64,000 nucleotides of DNA from Lepiota brunneoincarnata (Eukaryota; Basidiomycota; Agaricomycetes; Agaricales; Agaricaceae): NCBI GenBank assembly GCA_023014365.1, contig JAEBUN010000022.1, forward strand, positions 620,001-684,000. Reading direction: 5' to 3'. Of this stretch, positions 1 through 11,955 are shown one piece after another (the stretch's first letter is position 1; each line of letters begins with the position of its first letter). The notes below the pieces were generated by a model, which was not told the origin of the DNA, did not search any database, and saw only the letters and a list, made by a program, of their open reading frames with translations. The translations under genes and the position numbers were made by a program.

Positions 1-745
1 CCGCTCCTGACCCAACAGCCATCTGTTAAGCGTATCCAGCAACTCTGTGCGGGTCTCAGGGTGACATCTCGGTGGGGGGTCGCGATCGGATGAGTCGACC
101 TCAGCGCCCGGAACGCGCTTTTGGTTGAGTAGAAGGAGAACTGGTCGACTTGAATCAGTTGATGGCTAGATATGTTACACCGGAAAGAGTTGTACCTGTT
201 CCGCCACTGTCGATGTTCTGCAGAAACTGTTGAAGGAATTGGGGATCATTGAAAGGTTTACCGTTGATCTTGTAAACGACTTTGTTTCAACGAAGGTAGA
301 ATTCTCAACCTTAAAGTTATGAGCACTAGCAAAAAAACCAGCTGAAGCACAAGTAGGCCATTCCAACATACCAAAGAAACCCAGTGGTCAGTATGGAGCC
401 TGTTTGGAGTAGGCAATACGCACTAGTCGACTGGTCGGAAGTGCTGTGAATCTGCCGCTGTTCAGGTGCAGGGTTGTGTTCAACTGTAGCCTTGGGGTAA
501 TCCGATGTACTCGATGCAGGCAACGTATTGGTGACTGGCATAGCTTTGTTGGACAGTTCGGCGACGGCATCGTCTCGAGTGGTCACGTTGGAAGATGGTG
601 CCTGATTCACTGTAGGTGTTGCACTTGTGATTTGGGGAGGTCCAGGTATGGATCCAGTTGGAAGAGGACGTTTGAGCGAGAATATCTTTGGAAAGAACCA
701 TCGCATAGTGGGGGGTTCATCCATCGACATAGCTGTGGAAGGCAA
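1..745 (-). CDS. NACHT-domain STAND protein, copy A, 5' exons only (partial, frameshifted)
   Basis: Only the N-terminal exons lie in the window; the NTPase part runs off the left edge. Exon 1 begins at an ATG at 745, or at the in-frame ATG at 730 that aligns with the starts of copies B and C (M-x-x-x-EPP). It encodes a Pro/Ser/Thr-rich leader of about 100 residues. Exon 2 carries GFFASAHNFKVENSTF, a motif shared by all copies. The following exon (below about 120) gives RVPGAEVDSSDRDPPPRCH, the usual linker before fungal NACHT domains. Compared with copy C, one base is missing near 286-288 (gtttcaacg versus gttctcaacg), which throws exon 2 out of frame after the motif. At position 1 the frame matches copy C, so the visible linker is sound. 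Family assignment rests on near identity with copies B and C. Probably a pseudogene unless the indel is an assembly error. Confidence 0.6.
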
Positions 746-1794
746 GCGATCCGATCACGAGACGCCCTGACAGCTGTATATACTATGTTTATAACGCAGG
801 TCACGATACAAGGGTCCAGAGAATACCTATGGAAAGGGACTTGTACGGTAAAAATATCTGGAAAATGGTGTGTGCAGCGCTCTGAAGAGGGGAGTATGGT
901 ATAAAACTTACACCTAACAGATAGGGGTTATGGGAAAAGACGGGGCAATCAATGTGTGAAGGAAGAGCATCATGTCCCTGTAGGAAATCCAATATTCCGA
1001 AACGACTTCCTGGAGAAGAGGGGTGGGTCATACAAAGAAAGAGGGTTCTGTATTGGCGGTTTGCCGCCCTCTGACTTGTTTATCGAGTTCCAGATTGGCC
1101 GCTTGTTAGCAAGGCAGCCACCTCCCGGTGTTGAGGACGCTGGAGGCGGGTAGTGATATACTTGTTGAGAGTGGATATATGCATGTTTTTGTGGGAATCG
1201 TGCGGGTTCCTTGGTCGTCCTGAGTCTCGGTCTGCTCGGGGCCCGCAACCTCTTGGTTCCTAGCCTGGAGGACAAATCTATGTACTATTACCTGGGTGAA
1301 GTGGTTTATGGAGAACGAGTAGAGGCTCGACTTTCGTTGGTGTGACCCGCCATCATACAACCAACCGTATTAGAGTATGTGCTGATGAGGGAATGTGACC
1401 CCCATATATAAAGACCCTGGATGCGCCTATGTAAACAATTCTTACCCTCTCGCCGTTCTGAAATATAGATACCGTGCAGATTCATCTGCTGTGCGACTAC
1501 GTGTAAGGCCGCCTTGTAACCCTACCGGGTTTCAGTTGGTGTTCAGCCTATATACACCAGTCTATGAATAAACAAACACCATCATTGTATGGGTCGACGA
1601 TCAAAGGACGGAGCCCAACAATAATCATGACTGGGTCACTGAAAGTCGGGACCCAAGAAATTTAAGAGACCCAAACTCGAAACCAAGGGTTATCGCCTTG
1701 GTAGCCAGTACTCGTGATTTGGCTATTGGACTTGAAACGTCACGTGAATATCCTCCCTAACTTGAAGATTTTGGTTCTGTAGCATCGTTGCTAA

Positions 1795-2341
1795 TGTGGA
1801 GAACAAACAACGGCTGCTCGCGTAGCACCCGTCAGCCCCTCTTCCACTAGCCCAGACAAAACTGCGGAGAGGACCACGACGCCCACACTGTCCTGGTATG
1901 TTCACCACCCAAAAGACACCAAACGCGACCAGCATCACGCATGGACACCTCAAGCAAGTGACGGATCAGCATAGGCAATTTTCCTTTTCCTTTTCTCCTC
2001 ATTTCTCTCTCCCCTTGCCGTAGTAAAAAAAAACATGTGCCACTAGTTTCTATAGGAAATTTCGTAGCTACTTTCGTGTTTCTTCTCGCGCTCCAAACTT
2101 TTCCCTTTTCCCATCCAAAACCTCACCTCGTAGTATAAAAACTAGCTGGAGAATTGTATTACGAGGTAGGGAAATACATCCCAGCTCTTCTACTATCTAT
2201 CTAAGCTCTTCTCTGTCTCATTTTCTCATTCTCGTTCTCTCCCTCTCCCTCTCTCTCCTCTCCTCTCTCTCCTCTGGGTCAAAGCCTTGCGACTGACAGA
2301 CGCAGTCGTGCTCGCTTGCCAACCCTACCTACCCCTCTTCA
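1795..2341 (+). mobile_element. Solo LTR (about 547 bp) inserted in the spacer between NACHT units A and B
   Basis: The spacer upstream of copy A is interrupted here relative to the same spacer upstream of copies B and C. The extra block starts TGTGGAGAACAAAC and ends CCCCTCTTCA (TG...CA). It is flanked by ctaa at 1791-1794 and 2342-2345, a likely 4 bp target duplication; the direct match extends to ctaatgt because the element begins TGT. Inside are a TATA box (gtataaaaac, near 2134) and a long pyrimidine tract (2190-2275), as expected of an LTR promoter and R region read on the plus strand. No internal retroelement domains are present, so this is a solo LTR left by recombination between the two LTRs. 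Superfamily is not determined. Confidence 0.6.
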
Positions 2342-2639
2342 CTAATGTATTTCAGATGACCACCAAATTCTTTACATCAGCGCTCCACTTGGAAAGGGCA
2401 AGACCCTTATCATAATACAGGCACGTTCCGTTCATGACGCTCAAAATCCGTCCCCGGATACCTGGGGAGAACCAGTAAAGGAGGTAGGATGATCGGACGA
2501 ACGCAGGTGGGTGATTGTGATTATATCGATTCTGCTTGACCTGGAATACATCCAGCTGATCTTATACATCCAATGCCACGTTTGAGTTGACTGTTTGAAT
2601 CCACCGTTTCAGTCTCTCGCCCGACGACACGTGCCTCAG

Positions 2640-5600
2640 ATATCAGGTTTACGGCAGCCATGCACGTCTAGTATTTGTTTGAGTGAGTTTGTTCAAAGAG
2701 CGGTGGGAAGAGAGATTACTTGTAATATCGTGCGGCGCCCCAGCTATTTGGTTGCGTTGGCTTGATGAGCGGATAAGATGAGTGCAGGCTAGATCGTCCC
2801 CCCAAACTTGAAAGTACAGCTTGCTAAGCAGTATATAGCGTACCATCACATCAACGCGAACGCCCGAACGTCCAGCTTCAGAGAGCTCCTCTGGTCAAGG
2901 ATTTCGCCCGAATTGAGGTTTGGAATGATGGTAGGATCGGCAGTGTCGCACACGGGGTTATAGATCAGCTGGGCCACCCAGGAAGGTGCATATTCTGTCA
3001 TCCCATCTTTCGAAATTCGAAGAGCCCTCGAGTTGCACAATGTATGCAATGGAAGTAACACAAGGGGGAAGCGGAAGTGATCTGCAAACAGCCGGAGAAA
3101 CCAAGTTCGAAGGGGGGACAGAGGCCGAATTTGGAGTATGGCGGGGATCATTTGAGGGTAAAGGGTGGGTGCACGTTGTGGTCCTATGCAGGGGGGGAAG
3201 CCTGGGAATGAATATGTGTTCGTCCGGGACGCATTCACTGGACGAAGAAAAGTTACGGTCAAGGTAGTATTTGTTCAAGCTCATGCATCTGGGTTCAGCA
3301 AGACCCCTACATGGGCGCCCTGTCCTGAGGCTGCTCATGAGGCCCGTTCAGGGTCATAAGTAGTCCTCAGACGTAGTCGCACAGCCGACAGAGTTTTCCA
3401 AGAGCGTGAAAAGTTACCGCTATGCCCAGTAACTAAAAAAAAGTCAATATATTAATGGAACGGGGACTGAGGTATCAGTTAAATCTAAAAGTCAGGACCA
3501 ATACAGTTCGCTCCCCCTTCCCAATCCAGAACGCCATCCGCAGATTGCGAAACGGGGAGGCGGCTTTATTGGGTCGATGTAGTGAGACGAACTCAGGTGG
3601 TCGGTATATGCTGGTCTGATCCGGAAAGAAAGAGTCGCGAAGAGTTAAGGGTTCCGTGAATTGGTTTGCAAGAGTTTTATCCACCACCGCTGATGGCTGA
3701 AATCGGATGAGGTCATGCTCATGGTGGTCATCCATCTGCTGGTGCGAGTCTCATAAACGAGTCAGATTTACGACATAACACAATGGGACATACAGAGCTC
3801 AGGCTGCGGCCTTCCGAGAGCCATTGGAGAAAACGGTAAAAGGATTTGTCTTGAGAAATATACCATTGGAAGGGGAGATGGGTAAAGTTGAACTTGACAA
3901 GCTCCGCCACAATCTCTGGTCGTCTCGAATCTTCTACCCTAGCACACATATCCCAAACATTGAGCTTGACAAAGCGATAGATACGTTCATCGTCCCCTAT
4001 GTCACCAACCCAACGCGAGTCATCGGGTGAAGATTCAGTACGTGTGGAGATAGAACAATCTGATCAAAGGTCAGCACTGCAGAACATGGAAAGGAGAATA
4101 TTCACGTTCTAGTCCACAATTCGACTGAAGAAGGTCATTGTAACGGCGGAGGGCGAGTCTCGCAATGTCATAACAGGCTTGACGCATATCCAGGGAAAAT
4201 GAGTGGGACCGGGTTGGATCTTGCAGAAAATCCGCGAATGACTTGTGAAAGAAAGTAAGAGGCTTTTCATGGGCCAATTTTGAAGGGGGGACATCAATGA
4301 CAGAGTGTAGATTGCGAAGAGCCGAGTAAAAGGCATCCTCACAAATGCCAAGAAACCGTCCGACTTCGGAGACTCTCTCAAAGTGGGGCCTCGGGTTTAT
4401 CGCTGAGAGAAATACATAAGAGCGAGAAAGGACGTAAAATGCAATGATCTGCTTAGTGGTGGGAAGGATGGACGGAGGAACACGAAGCATGATCTGCATG
4501 TAGAAGGCATCCAGAACCTCCAAAGGCGCCATCTTGTCCCTCTCCCCAGCTGCATCAAGATACACAAGACATATCTCCAGCCGCGTGTCGGGCGATGGAC
4601 TCCCTTCACCAATGAAGTTGAGAACAACCGACGCAAGGATCGGAAGTCCTCCGACCTTTTGTGATAGCAGCTGCAGTTTGGACTCTGTTGGCCATCGCGT
4701 GCGTGTCTGACACCGAGTGAGGTCCCACCCAGTCTCATCGTGAATCTTCTGCAGTCCGTCTTTAAGGATATGGTACACATCCCGGATATCCTGCTCGGCG
4801 TCGCAGGTGATCTCCTTACGCTCGTAATCGATTGGAGGATCCGCCCTGGCAAATGTGCGCTTGAGGTGCCACTCAGGACGGCTGCAAATCAGCCACAGGA
4901 GTGGGCAGGGACTGTTGGCCAATTGCCGAACGCAGTCGCCGATCAGTGTAATGAGCTGGCATTGGGCAGCCTCATCGCTGCACTCGTCAACCCCATCGAC
5001 GACGATAACGAGAGGTTTGCAGGTGGTGTTGGCGGCAGATTGATGAGCTGCCAAGAAGGTGAATGGCTCGACGATGAGCTTCCGAAATTGAATAGAGAGC
5101 GTCTTGTCGAGGATGGAGGGGTCGCGGGACAGAATGCGTGTGATCAAATGATTATACCCCGCATTCCGACTGGCGAGCTGGTAAGCGATTGTAGCGACGA
5201 TACCCTTGGGAACCTCACGGTCCTGCAACCTGGAAAAGAAAAAGGAAGCTCCAAGCAGACCAAGCTCCTGACAATGCTCGGCAAAGGTTTGAGCAGCAGC
5301 AGACTTGCCCGCACCTGCAGGACCCGACAGCCATATCAAGTCCCAATGCCGCTCCTCTACCCAAGAGCCATCTGTTAAGCGTGTCCAGCAACTCTATGCG
5401 CGTCTCAGGGTGACATCTCGGCGGGGGGTCGCGATCGGATGAGTCGACCTCAGCGCCCGGAACGCGCTTTTGGTTGAGTAGAAGGAGAACTGGTCGACTT
5501 GAATCAGTGGATGGCTAGACATGTTACACCAGAAAGAGTTGTACCAGTTCCACCATTGTCGAGGTTCTGTAGGAATTGTTGAATGAATTGGGGATCGTTG

Positions 5601-7270
5601 AAACGTTTACCGTCGATCTTGTAAACGACTTTGTTCTCAAAAGTAGAGTTCGCAATCTTAAAGTCATGTGCACTAGCAAAAAAGCCAGCTGAAGCACAAG
5701 CAAGCGATTCTGGTATACAAAAGAAATCCAGTAATCAGTATGAAGCTTGTTCGAAGTAGGCAATACACACTCAAGCTAGTCGATTGGTCGGAAGTACTCT
5801 GAATCTGCCGCTGTTCAGGTGCCGGGTTGTGTTCAACCGTAGTCTTGGGGTGATCCGATGTACTCGATGCAGGCAGCACATCAGTGACTGGCATACGCTT
5901 GTTAGACAGTTCCGCGGCGGCATCGTTCCGAATCGTCGTGTTGTAGGATGGTGCCTGATTCGCTGTCGGTGTTGCACTTGCGGTTTGGGGAGGCCCGGGT
6001 ATAGGCCCAGTTGGAAGAGGACGTTTGAGTGAGAATTCCCTTCGAAAAAATGGTCCCCCGGTCCCGGGGGGTTCATGCATCGGCATGGTGGCTGGGGAAG
6101 ACAGCGATCTGATAACGAGACGCCCAGACAGCTGTGTGTACTATTTTTGGAACGCAGGTCACGGCACAAGGATCCAGAGAATACCTGTGGAAGGGACCTG
6201 TATGTATGATAAAAAAAATCTCGGAAGGGTGTGGGTAACACCCTGAGGAGAGGAGTGTAGTGTCACACTTCCCGCCTAAGGGATAAGGGTTATGGGGGAA
6301 GAGGGGAAATCAATGTATGATGGAGGAGGATCGTGCACCGTAGGAAATTTAATATTCTGAAACGAATTCCTGGAGAAGAGAGGTGGGGCGTGCACAGAGA
6401 ATGTAGATGTTGTGAGACTACCACGTGCATAAGTATCATAGAGAGAAAAACATAAGAAATACGACTGCTCACCTCAGCAGCTAGTAATGCGAGTGCCGAG
6501 GCACCTAACGTTAAGCTAGTAGGCATATACACTACCTACACGTGTCCAAATAAAGTTAGGGACATAGTTATAAGCGAATGTCCGAAAACGGTATGTCATG
6601 CTCGGCTTGACATGAGCTTGTCATCCCAGCAGACAAAAAGATCCACATTGGCAGTTTACCGCCCTCTGACTTGTTCTTCGAGTTTCAGATTGGCCGCTTG
6701 TGAGCAAGGCCGATGCCTTCCGATGTTGAGGACACTAGAGGTGGGGAGGATATATGCATGTATTCGTGGGGACCATGCAGGTTCCTTGGTCGTCGTGAGT
6801 CTCAGTCTACTCGGGGCCCGTAACCTGTTGATTCCTACCCCGGAGGACAAATCTATGTACTATTATTTGGGTGAAGTGGTTTAGGGAGATCACAAACTCG
6901 AAGCAAAGAGCCATCGCCTTTCCACTTGAAGCGTCATGTGGATATCTTCCCCTAACTTGAGGATTTTGGTTCTGTAGTATCGTTGCTACTGCGTTTTAGA
7001 TGACCGCCAAATTTCTTACATTGGAGTTCCACTTGAGACCCTTATCATTATATGGGCATGTTCTGTTCATGGCGCTCAAAATCGGTATCCGGACACCTGG
7101 AGCGAAACTAATAAGGGAGGTAGGATGTTGGACGAACGTGGGTGGATGATTGTGATCATATCGATTCTGCTTGACCTGGAATACATCCAGCAGATCTTAT
7201 ATTATCCAAGGCCACGCTTGAGTTGACTGTTTGAATCCGCCGTTTCAGTCTCTCGCCCGATGACGCGTGC
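2640..7270. repeat. Tandem unit B of the NACHT array
   Basis: The array consists of three direct units. The anchor ccgctcct...gccatctg recurs at 1, 5349 and 10002, giving spacings of 5348 and 4653 bp; the difference is largely the solo LTR. Each unit holds the NACHT gene plus its upstream spacer. Units join near cctcagatatca (2640 and 7268); the third unit ends near 11,955, where homology stops. The gene bodies of B and C are almost identical, while spacers differ by several per cent and by many small indels. Confidence 0.8.
3475..6086 (-). CDS. NACHT-domain STAND NTPase, copy B (frameshifted between exon 3 linker and NACHT)
   Basis: A fungal NLR-like signalling NTPase of unknown ligand. By eye it has five exons: a Pro/Ser/Thr-rich leader (start 6086, MPMHEPPG); a short exon with GFFASAHDFKIANSTF; a large NACHT exon (about 4091-5470); and two C-terminal exons (about 3797-4040 and 3475-3741). 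The last intron is textbook (gtatgt...ctgac...ccag, 3742-3796). The NACHT exon has Walker A GPAGAGKS, Walker B VIVVDGVDEC, and LLWLICSRPEWHL after it. The C-terminus is short, with no WD40, ankyrin or TPR array. Relative to A and C there is one extra base at about 5355-5361. The linker (...NRWLLG) therefore runs out of frame into the P-loop exon. Probably a pseudogene or assembly error; the NTPase frame itself is open for 422 codons. Confidence 0.8.
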
Positions 7271-8130
7271 CTCAGATATCAGGTTTACGGCAGCCATGTA
7301 GGTCTAGCATTCATTTGAGTGCGTTTGCTCAAAGAGAGGGGGAAGGGGAAATTACTTGTAATATCGTGCGGCGCCCCACCTATCTGGTTGCGTTGGCTTG
7401 ATGAGCGGATAAGATGAGTGTAGGCTAGATCGTCCCCCCAAACTTGAAACGACAGCTTGTTAAGCAGTATATGGCGTACCATCACATCAACGCGAACGTC
7501 CGATGTCCAGTCCCAGGGAGCCCCTCTGGTGAAGGATTTGGGCCGAGTTGAGGCCAGTAGAATGGAATGATGGTAGGATCGGCAGTATCGCACACGGGGT
7601 CATAGATCAGCGGGATAAGACCTGGACCACCCGGGAAGGTGCGTATTCTGTCATCCCATAGTTCAGAATTCGAAGAGCCCTCGAGTTGCACAATGTATGA
7701 AATGGAAGTAACACAAGGGGGGAGCGAAAGTGGTCTGCAGACAGCCGGAGAAACCAAGTTCGAAGGGGGGGACAGAGGCCGAATTTGGAGTATGGCAGGG
7801 ATCGTTTGAGGGTAAAGGGGGGGTGCACGCTGTGGTCATATACGGGGGGGGAAGCCTGGGAATGAATAGGTGTTCGTCCGGGGCGCATTCACTGGATGAA
7901 GAAAAGTTACGGTCAAGGTAGTATTTGTTCAAGCTCATGCATCTGGGTTCAGCAAGACCCCTACATGGGCGCCCTGTCCTGAGGCTGCTCATGAGACCCG
8001 TTTAGGGTTATAAGTGGCCCTTAGACGTAGTCGCACAGCCGACAGAGTTTTCCAAGAGCGTGAAAAGCTACCGCTATGCCCAGTAACTACAAAGTCAATA
8101 TAGTAATGGAACGGGGACTGAGGTATCGGG

Positions 8131-10779
8131 TTAAAACCTAAAAGTCAGGACCAATACAGTTCGCTCCCCCTTCCCAATCCAGAACGCCATCCGCAGATTG
8201 CGAAACGGGGAGGCGGCTTTATTGGGTCGATGTAGTGAGACGAACTCAGGTGGTCGGTATATGCTGGTCTGATCCGGAAAGAAAGAGTCGCGAAGAGTTA
8301 AGGGTTCCGTGAATTGGTTTGCAAGAGTTTTATCCACCACCGCTGATGGCTGAAATCGGATGAGGTCATGCTCATGGTGGTCATCCATCTGTTGGTGCGA
8401 GTCTCATAAACGAGTCAGATTTACGACATAACACAATGGGACATACAGAGCTCAGGCTGCGGCCTTCCGAGAGCCATTGGAGAAAACGGGAAAAGGATTT
8501 GTCTTGAGAAATAGACCATTGGAAGGGGAGATGGGTAAAGTTGAACTTGACAAGCTCCGCCACAATCTCTGGTCGTCTCGAATCTTCTACCCTAGTACAC
8601 ATATCCCAAACATTGGACTCGACAAAGCCATAGATACGTTCATCGTCCCCTACGTCACCAACCCAACGCGAGTCATCGGGTGAAGATTCAGTACGTGTAG
8701 AGATAGAACAGTCTGATCAAAAGTCAGTACTACAGAACATGGAAAGGAGAATACTCACGTTCTAGTCCGCAATTCGACTGAAGAAGGTCATTGTAACGGC
8801 GGAGGGCGAGTATCGCAATGTCATAACAGGCTTGATGGCATATCCAGGGAAAATGAGTGGGACCGGGTTGGATCTTGCAGAAAATCCGCGAATGACTTGT
8901 GAAAGAAAGTAAGAGGCTTTTCATGGGCCAATTTTGAAGGGGGGACATCAATGACAGAGTGTAGATTGCGAAGAGCTGAGTAAAAGGCATCCTCACAAAT
9001 GCCAAGGAAGCGTCCGACTTCGGAGACTCTCTCAAAATAGGACTGTGAATCTCCCTCTGAGAGAGATTCATAAGAGCGAGAAAGAACGTAAAATGCAATG
9101 ATCTGCTTAGTGGTGGGAAGGATGGACGGAGGAACACGAAGCATGATCTGCATGTAGAAGGCATCCAGAACCTCCAAAGGCGCCATCTTGTCCCTCTCCC
9201 CAGCTGCATCAAGATACACAAGACATATCTCCAGCCGCGTGTCGGGCGATGGACTCCCTTCACCAATGAAGTTGAGAACAACCGACGCAAGGATCGGAAG
9301 TCCTCCGACCTTTTGTGACAGCAGCTGCAGTTTGGACTCTGTTGGCCATCGCGTGCGTGTCTGACACCGAGTGAGGTCCCACCCAGTCTCATCGTGAATC
9401 TTCTGCAGTCCGTCTTTAAGGATATGGTACACATCCCGGATATCCTGCTCGGCGTCGCAGGTGATCTCCTTACGCTCGTAATCGATTGGGGGATCCGCCC
9501 TGGCAAATGTGCGCTTGAGGTGCCACTCAGGACGGCTGCAAATCAGCCACAGGAGTGGGCAGGGACTGTTGGCCAATTGCCGAACGCAGTCGCCGATCAG
9601 TGTAATGAGCTGGCATTGGGCAGCCTCATCGCTGCACTCGTCAACCCCATCGACGACGATAACGAGAGGTTTGCAGGTGGTGTTGGCGGCAGATTGATGA
9701 GCTGCCAAGAAGGTGAATGGCTCGACGATGAGCTTCCGAAATTGAATAGAGAGCGTCTTGTCGAGGATGGAGGGGTCGCGGGACAGAGTGCGTGTGATCA
9801 AATGATTATACCCCGCATTCCGACTGGCGAGCTGGTAAGCGATTGTAGCGACGATACCCTTGGGAACCTCACGGTCCTGCAACCTGGAAAAGAAAAAGGA
9901 AGCTCCAAGCAGACCAAGCTCCTGACAATGCTCGGCAAAGGTTTGAGCAGCAGCAGACTTGCCCGCACCTGCAGGACCCGACAGCCATATCAAGTCCCAA
10001 TGCCGCTCCTCTCCTAAAAGCCATCTGTTAAGCGTATCCAGCAACTCTGTGCGCGTCTTAGGGTGACATCTCGGCGGGGGGTCGCGATCGGATGAGTCGA
10101 CCTCAGCGCCCGGAACGCGCTTTTGGTTGAGTAGAAGGAGAACTGGTCGACTTGAATCAGTGGATGGCTAGACATGTTACACCAGAAAGAGTTGTACCCG
10201 TTCCACCATTGTCGAGGTTCTGCAGGAATTGTTGGATGAATTGGGGATCGTTGAAACGTTTACCGTTGATCTTGTAAACGATTTTGTTCTCAACGAAGGT
10301 AGGTTTCTCATTGAAGGTAGGTTTCTCAACGAAGGTAGAATTCTCAATCTTAAAGTCATGGGCACTAGCAAAAAAGCCAGCTGAAGCACAAGCAGGCGAT
10401 TCTGGTATACAAAATAAAACCAGTAGTCAGCATGAAGCTTGTTCGAAGCAGGCAATACACACTTAGGCTAGTCGACTGGTCGGAAGTACTCTGAATCCGC
10501 CGCTCTCCGGGTGCCGGGTTGTGTCCAATTGTATTCTTGGGGTGATCTGATATACTCGATGCAGGCAGCCCATCGGTGACTGGCATGGCCTTGTTAGACA
10601 GTATGGCGATGACATCGTTCCTGAATCGTCGTGTTGTAGGATGGCGCCTGATTCGCTGTCGGTGTCGCACTTGCGATTTGGGGAGGTCCGGGTGTGGGTC
10701 CAGTTGGAAGAGGACGTTTGAATGAGAATATCTTTCGAAAAAATGGTCTCCTGGCCCTGGGGGGTTCATACACCGACAT
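8131..10779 (-). CDS. NACHT-domain STAND NTPase, copy C (frameshifts in exon 1 and near the 3' end)
   Basis: Same five-exon plan as copy B. The NACHT exon is fully in frame with its linker (ELLDTLNRWLLGEERHWD), followed by Walker A GPAGAGKS (about 9955-9978) and Walker B VIVVDGVDEC. The C-terminal exons (8131-8388 and about 8450-8690) match copy B, with the last exon ending two residues earlier. Two lesions are specific to this copy: one extra base at 10621-10622 in the leader exon (gttcctgaatcg versus gttccgaatcg in B), and one extra base at about 8835-8838 (gatggcat versus gacgcat) that truncates the NACHT exon after ...SFSLDM. The motif exon carries an 18 bp in-frame microduplication. Fungal STAND proteins of this build are thought to act in non-self recognition or cell-death signalling; that role is inferred. 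B and C differ in a clustered patch near 9035-9075. Confidence 0.8.
10287..10340 (-). repeat. 18 bp in-frame microduplication in the N-terminal motif exon of copy C
   Basis: The plus strand reads gaaggtaggtttctcaac/tt three times in succession. On the coding strand this gives TFVEKP-TFNEKP-TFVENK where copies A and B have one copy. It expands the element just after the shared GFFASAHDFKI motif by 12 residues without changing frame. Confidence 0.85.
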
Positions 10780-11955
10780 GGTGGCCGGGGAAGACAGCGA
10801 TCCGATAACGAGACGCCCAGACAGCTGTGTATACTATTTTTAGAACGCCGGTCACGACACGAGGCTCCAGAGAATACCTATGGAAGGGACTTGTATGTAT
10901 GATAAAAATGTCTGGAAAGAGTGTTGGTAACACCCTGAGGAGAGGAGTGTGGTATGAAACTTCCGCCTAAAGGATAAGGGTTATGGGGGAAGAGGGGAAA
11001 TCAATGTGCGAAGGAGGAGGATCGTGTACCATAGGAGCTTTAAACATAGGAAATGCGACTGCTCACTTCTGTAGCTAGTAATGCGAGTGCTGACTTGTTC
11101 TAACATTAAGCTAGAGGTACACCCAATACCTACACAAATCCAGATAGAGTGCAAGGACCGATACCTTCCGATGTCGAGGACGCTGGAGGTGGGGAGTGAC
11201 AAACTCGTTGCAAGTGGATATATGCATATATTCGTGGGGATCGTGTAGGTTCCTTGGTCGTCCTGAGCCTCGGTCTACTTGGGGCCCTGCAACCTGTTGG
11301 TTCCTAGCCTGGAGGACAAACCTATGTGCTGTTACCTGGGTGAAGTGGTTTAGGGAGCATGACTTGAGACTTCGACTTTTGTTGGTGTCCAGCTTATATA
11401 CGCCGGTCTATGAATCAACAAACACCATCCTCGTGATATATGCATCCGTCGCTGTGTGGGTCAATAATCATACAAATGGGGGCCAGAATGATGATGAATG
11501 GTGACTGAAAGTCAGGACCTGAGAAACACAAACTCGAAGCAAAGAGCTATCACCTTGGTGGGTCGGTGAGCCACCCACTGGTGATTTGGCTCTGCAGCTT
11601 GAAGCGTCACGTGGATATCTTTCCCTAGTTTGAGGGATTTTGGCTCTGTAGTAAGTATTGTTGCTAGTATATATTAGGATGACCGCCAATTTTTTTAACA
11701 TCGGCGTTCCACTTGAAAAGGGGGGACCGTTATCATTATACGGGCACGTTCCGTTCATGGCGCTCAAAAACCGTACCCGGACACCTGGAGCGAAACCAGT
11801 AAAGGAGGTAGGATGGTCGGACGAACGTGGGTGGCTGATTGTGATCGTATCAATTCTGTTTGACTTGGTATTCATCCAGCTGATCTTGTATATCCAAGGC
11901 CACGTTTGAGTTGATTATTTGAATCCGCCGTTCCAGTCTCTGGCCCGTGCCTCAG

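Larger units (their letters stand above)
7285..11955. repeat. Tandem unit C of the NACHT array
   Basis: Third direct unit, containing copy C of the NACHT gene (8131-10779) and its upstream spacer. The stretch 7285-8130 matches 2650-3475 at roughly nine bases in ten. It contains short overlapping reading frames on both strands that are not kept open between the two copies (for example an extra g in the G-run near 7768), so I do not call a gene in it. The spacer 10,780-11,955 matches 6090-7270 and 760-2640. Homology ends near 11,955, marking the right edge of the array. Confidence 0.75.

Noticed and set aside
2130..2350. Plus-strand promoter (TATA plus CT tract) of a possible host gene
   Set aside because: It lies inside the block missing from the other two spacers and is better explained as the LTR's own promoter; no ORF follows.
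2846..3338. Overlapping open frames on both strands in the spacer (also 7482-7992)
   Set aside because: Frames are not preserved between units B and C (G-run length change near 7768), no domain or splice pattern; probably noncoding spacer.
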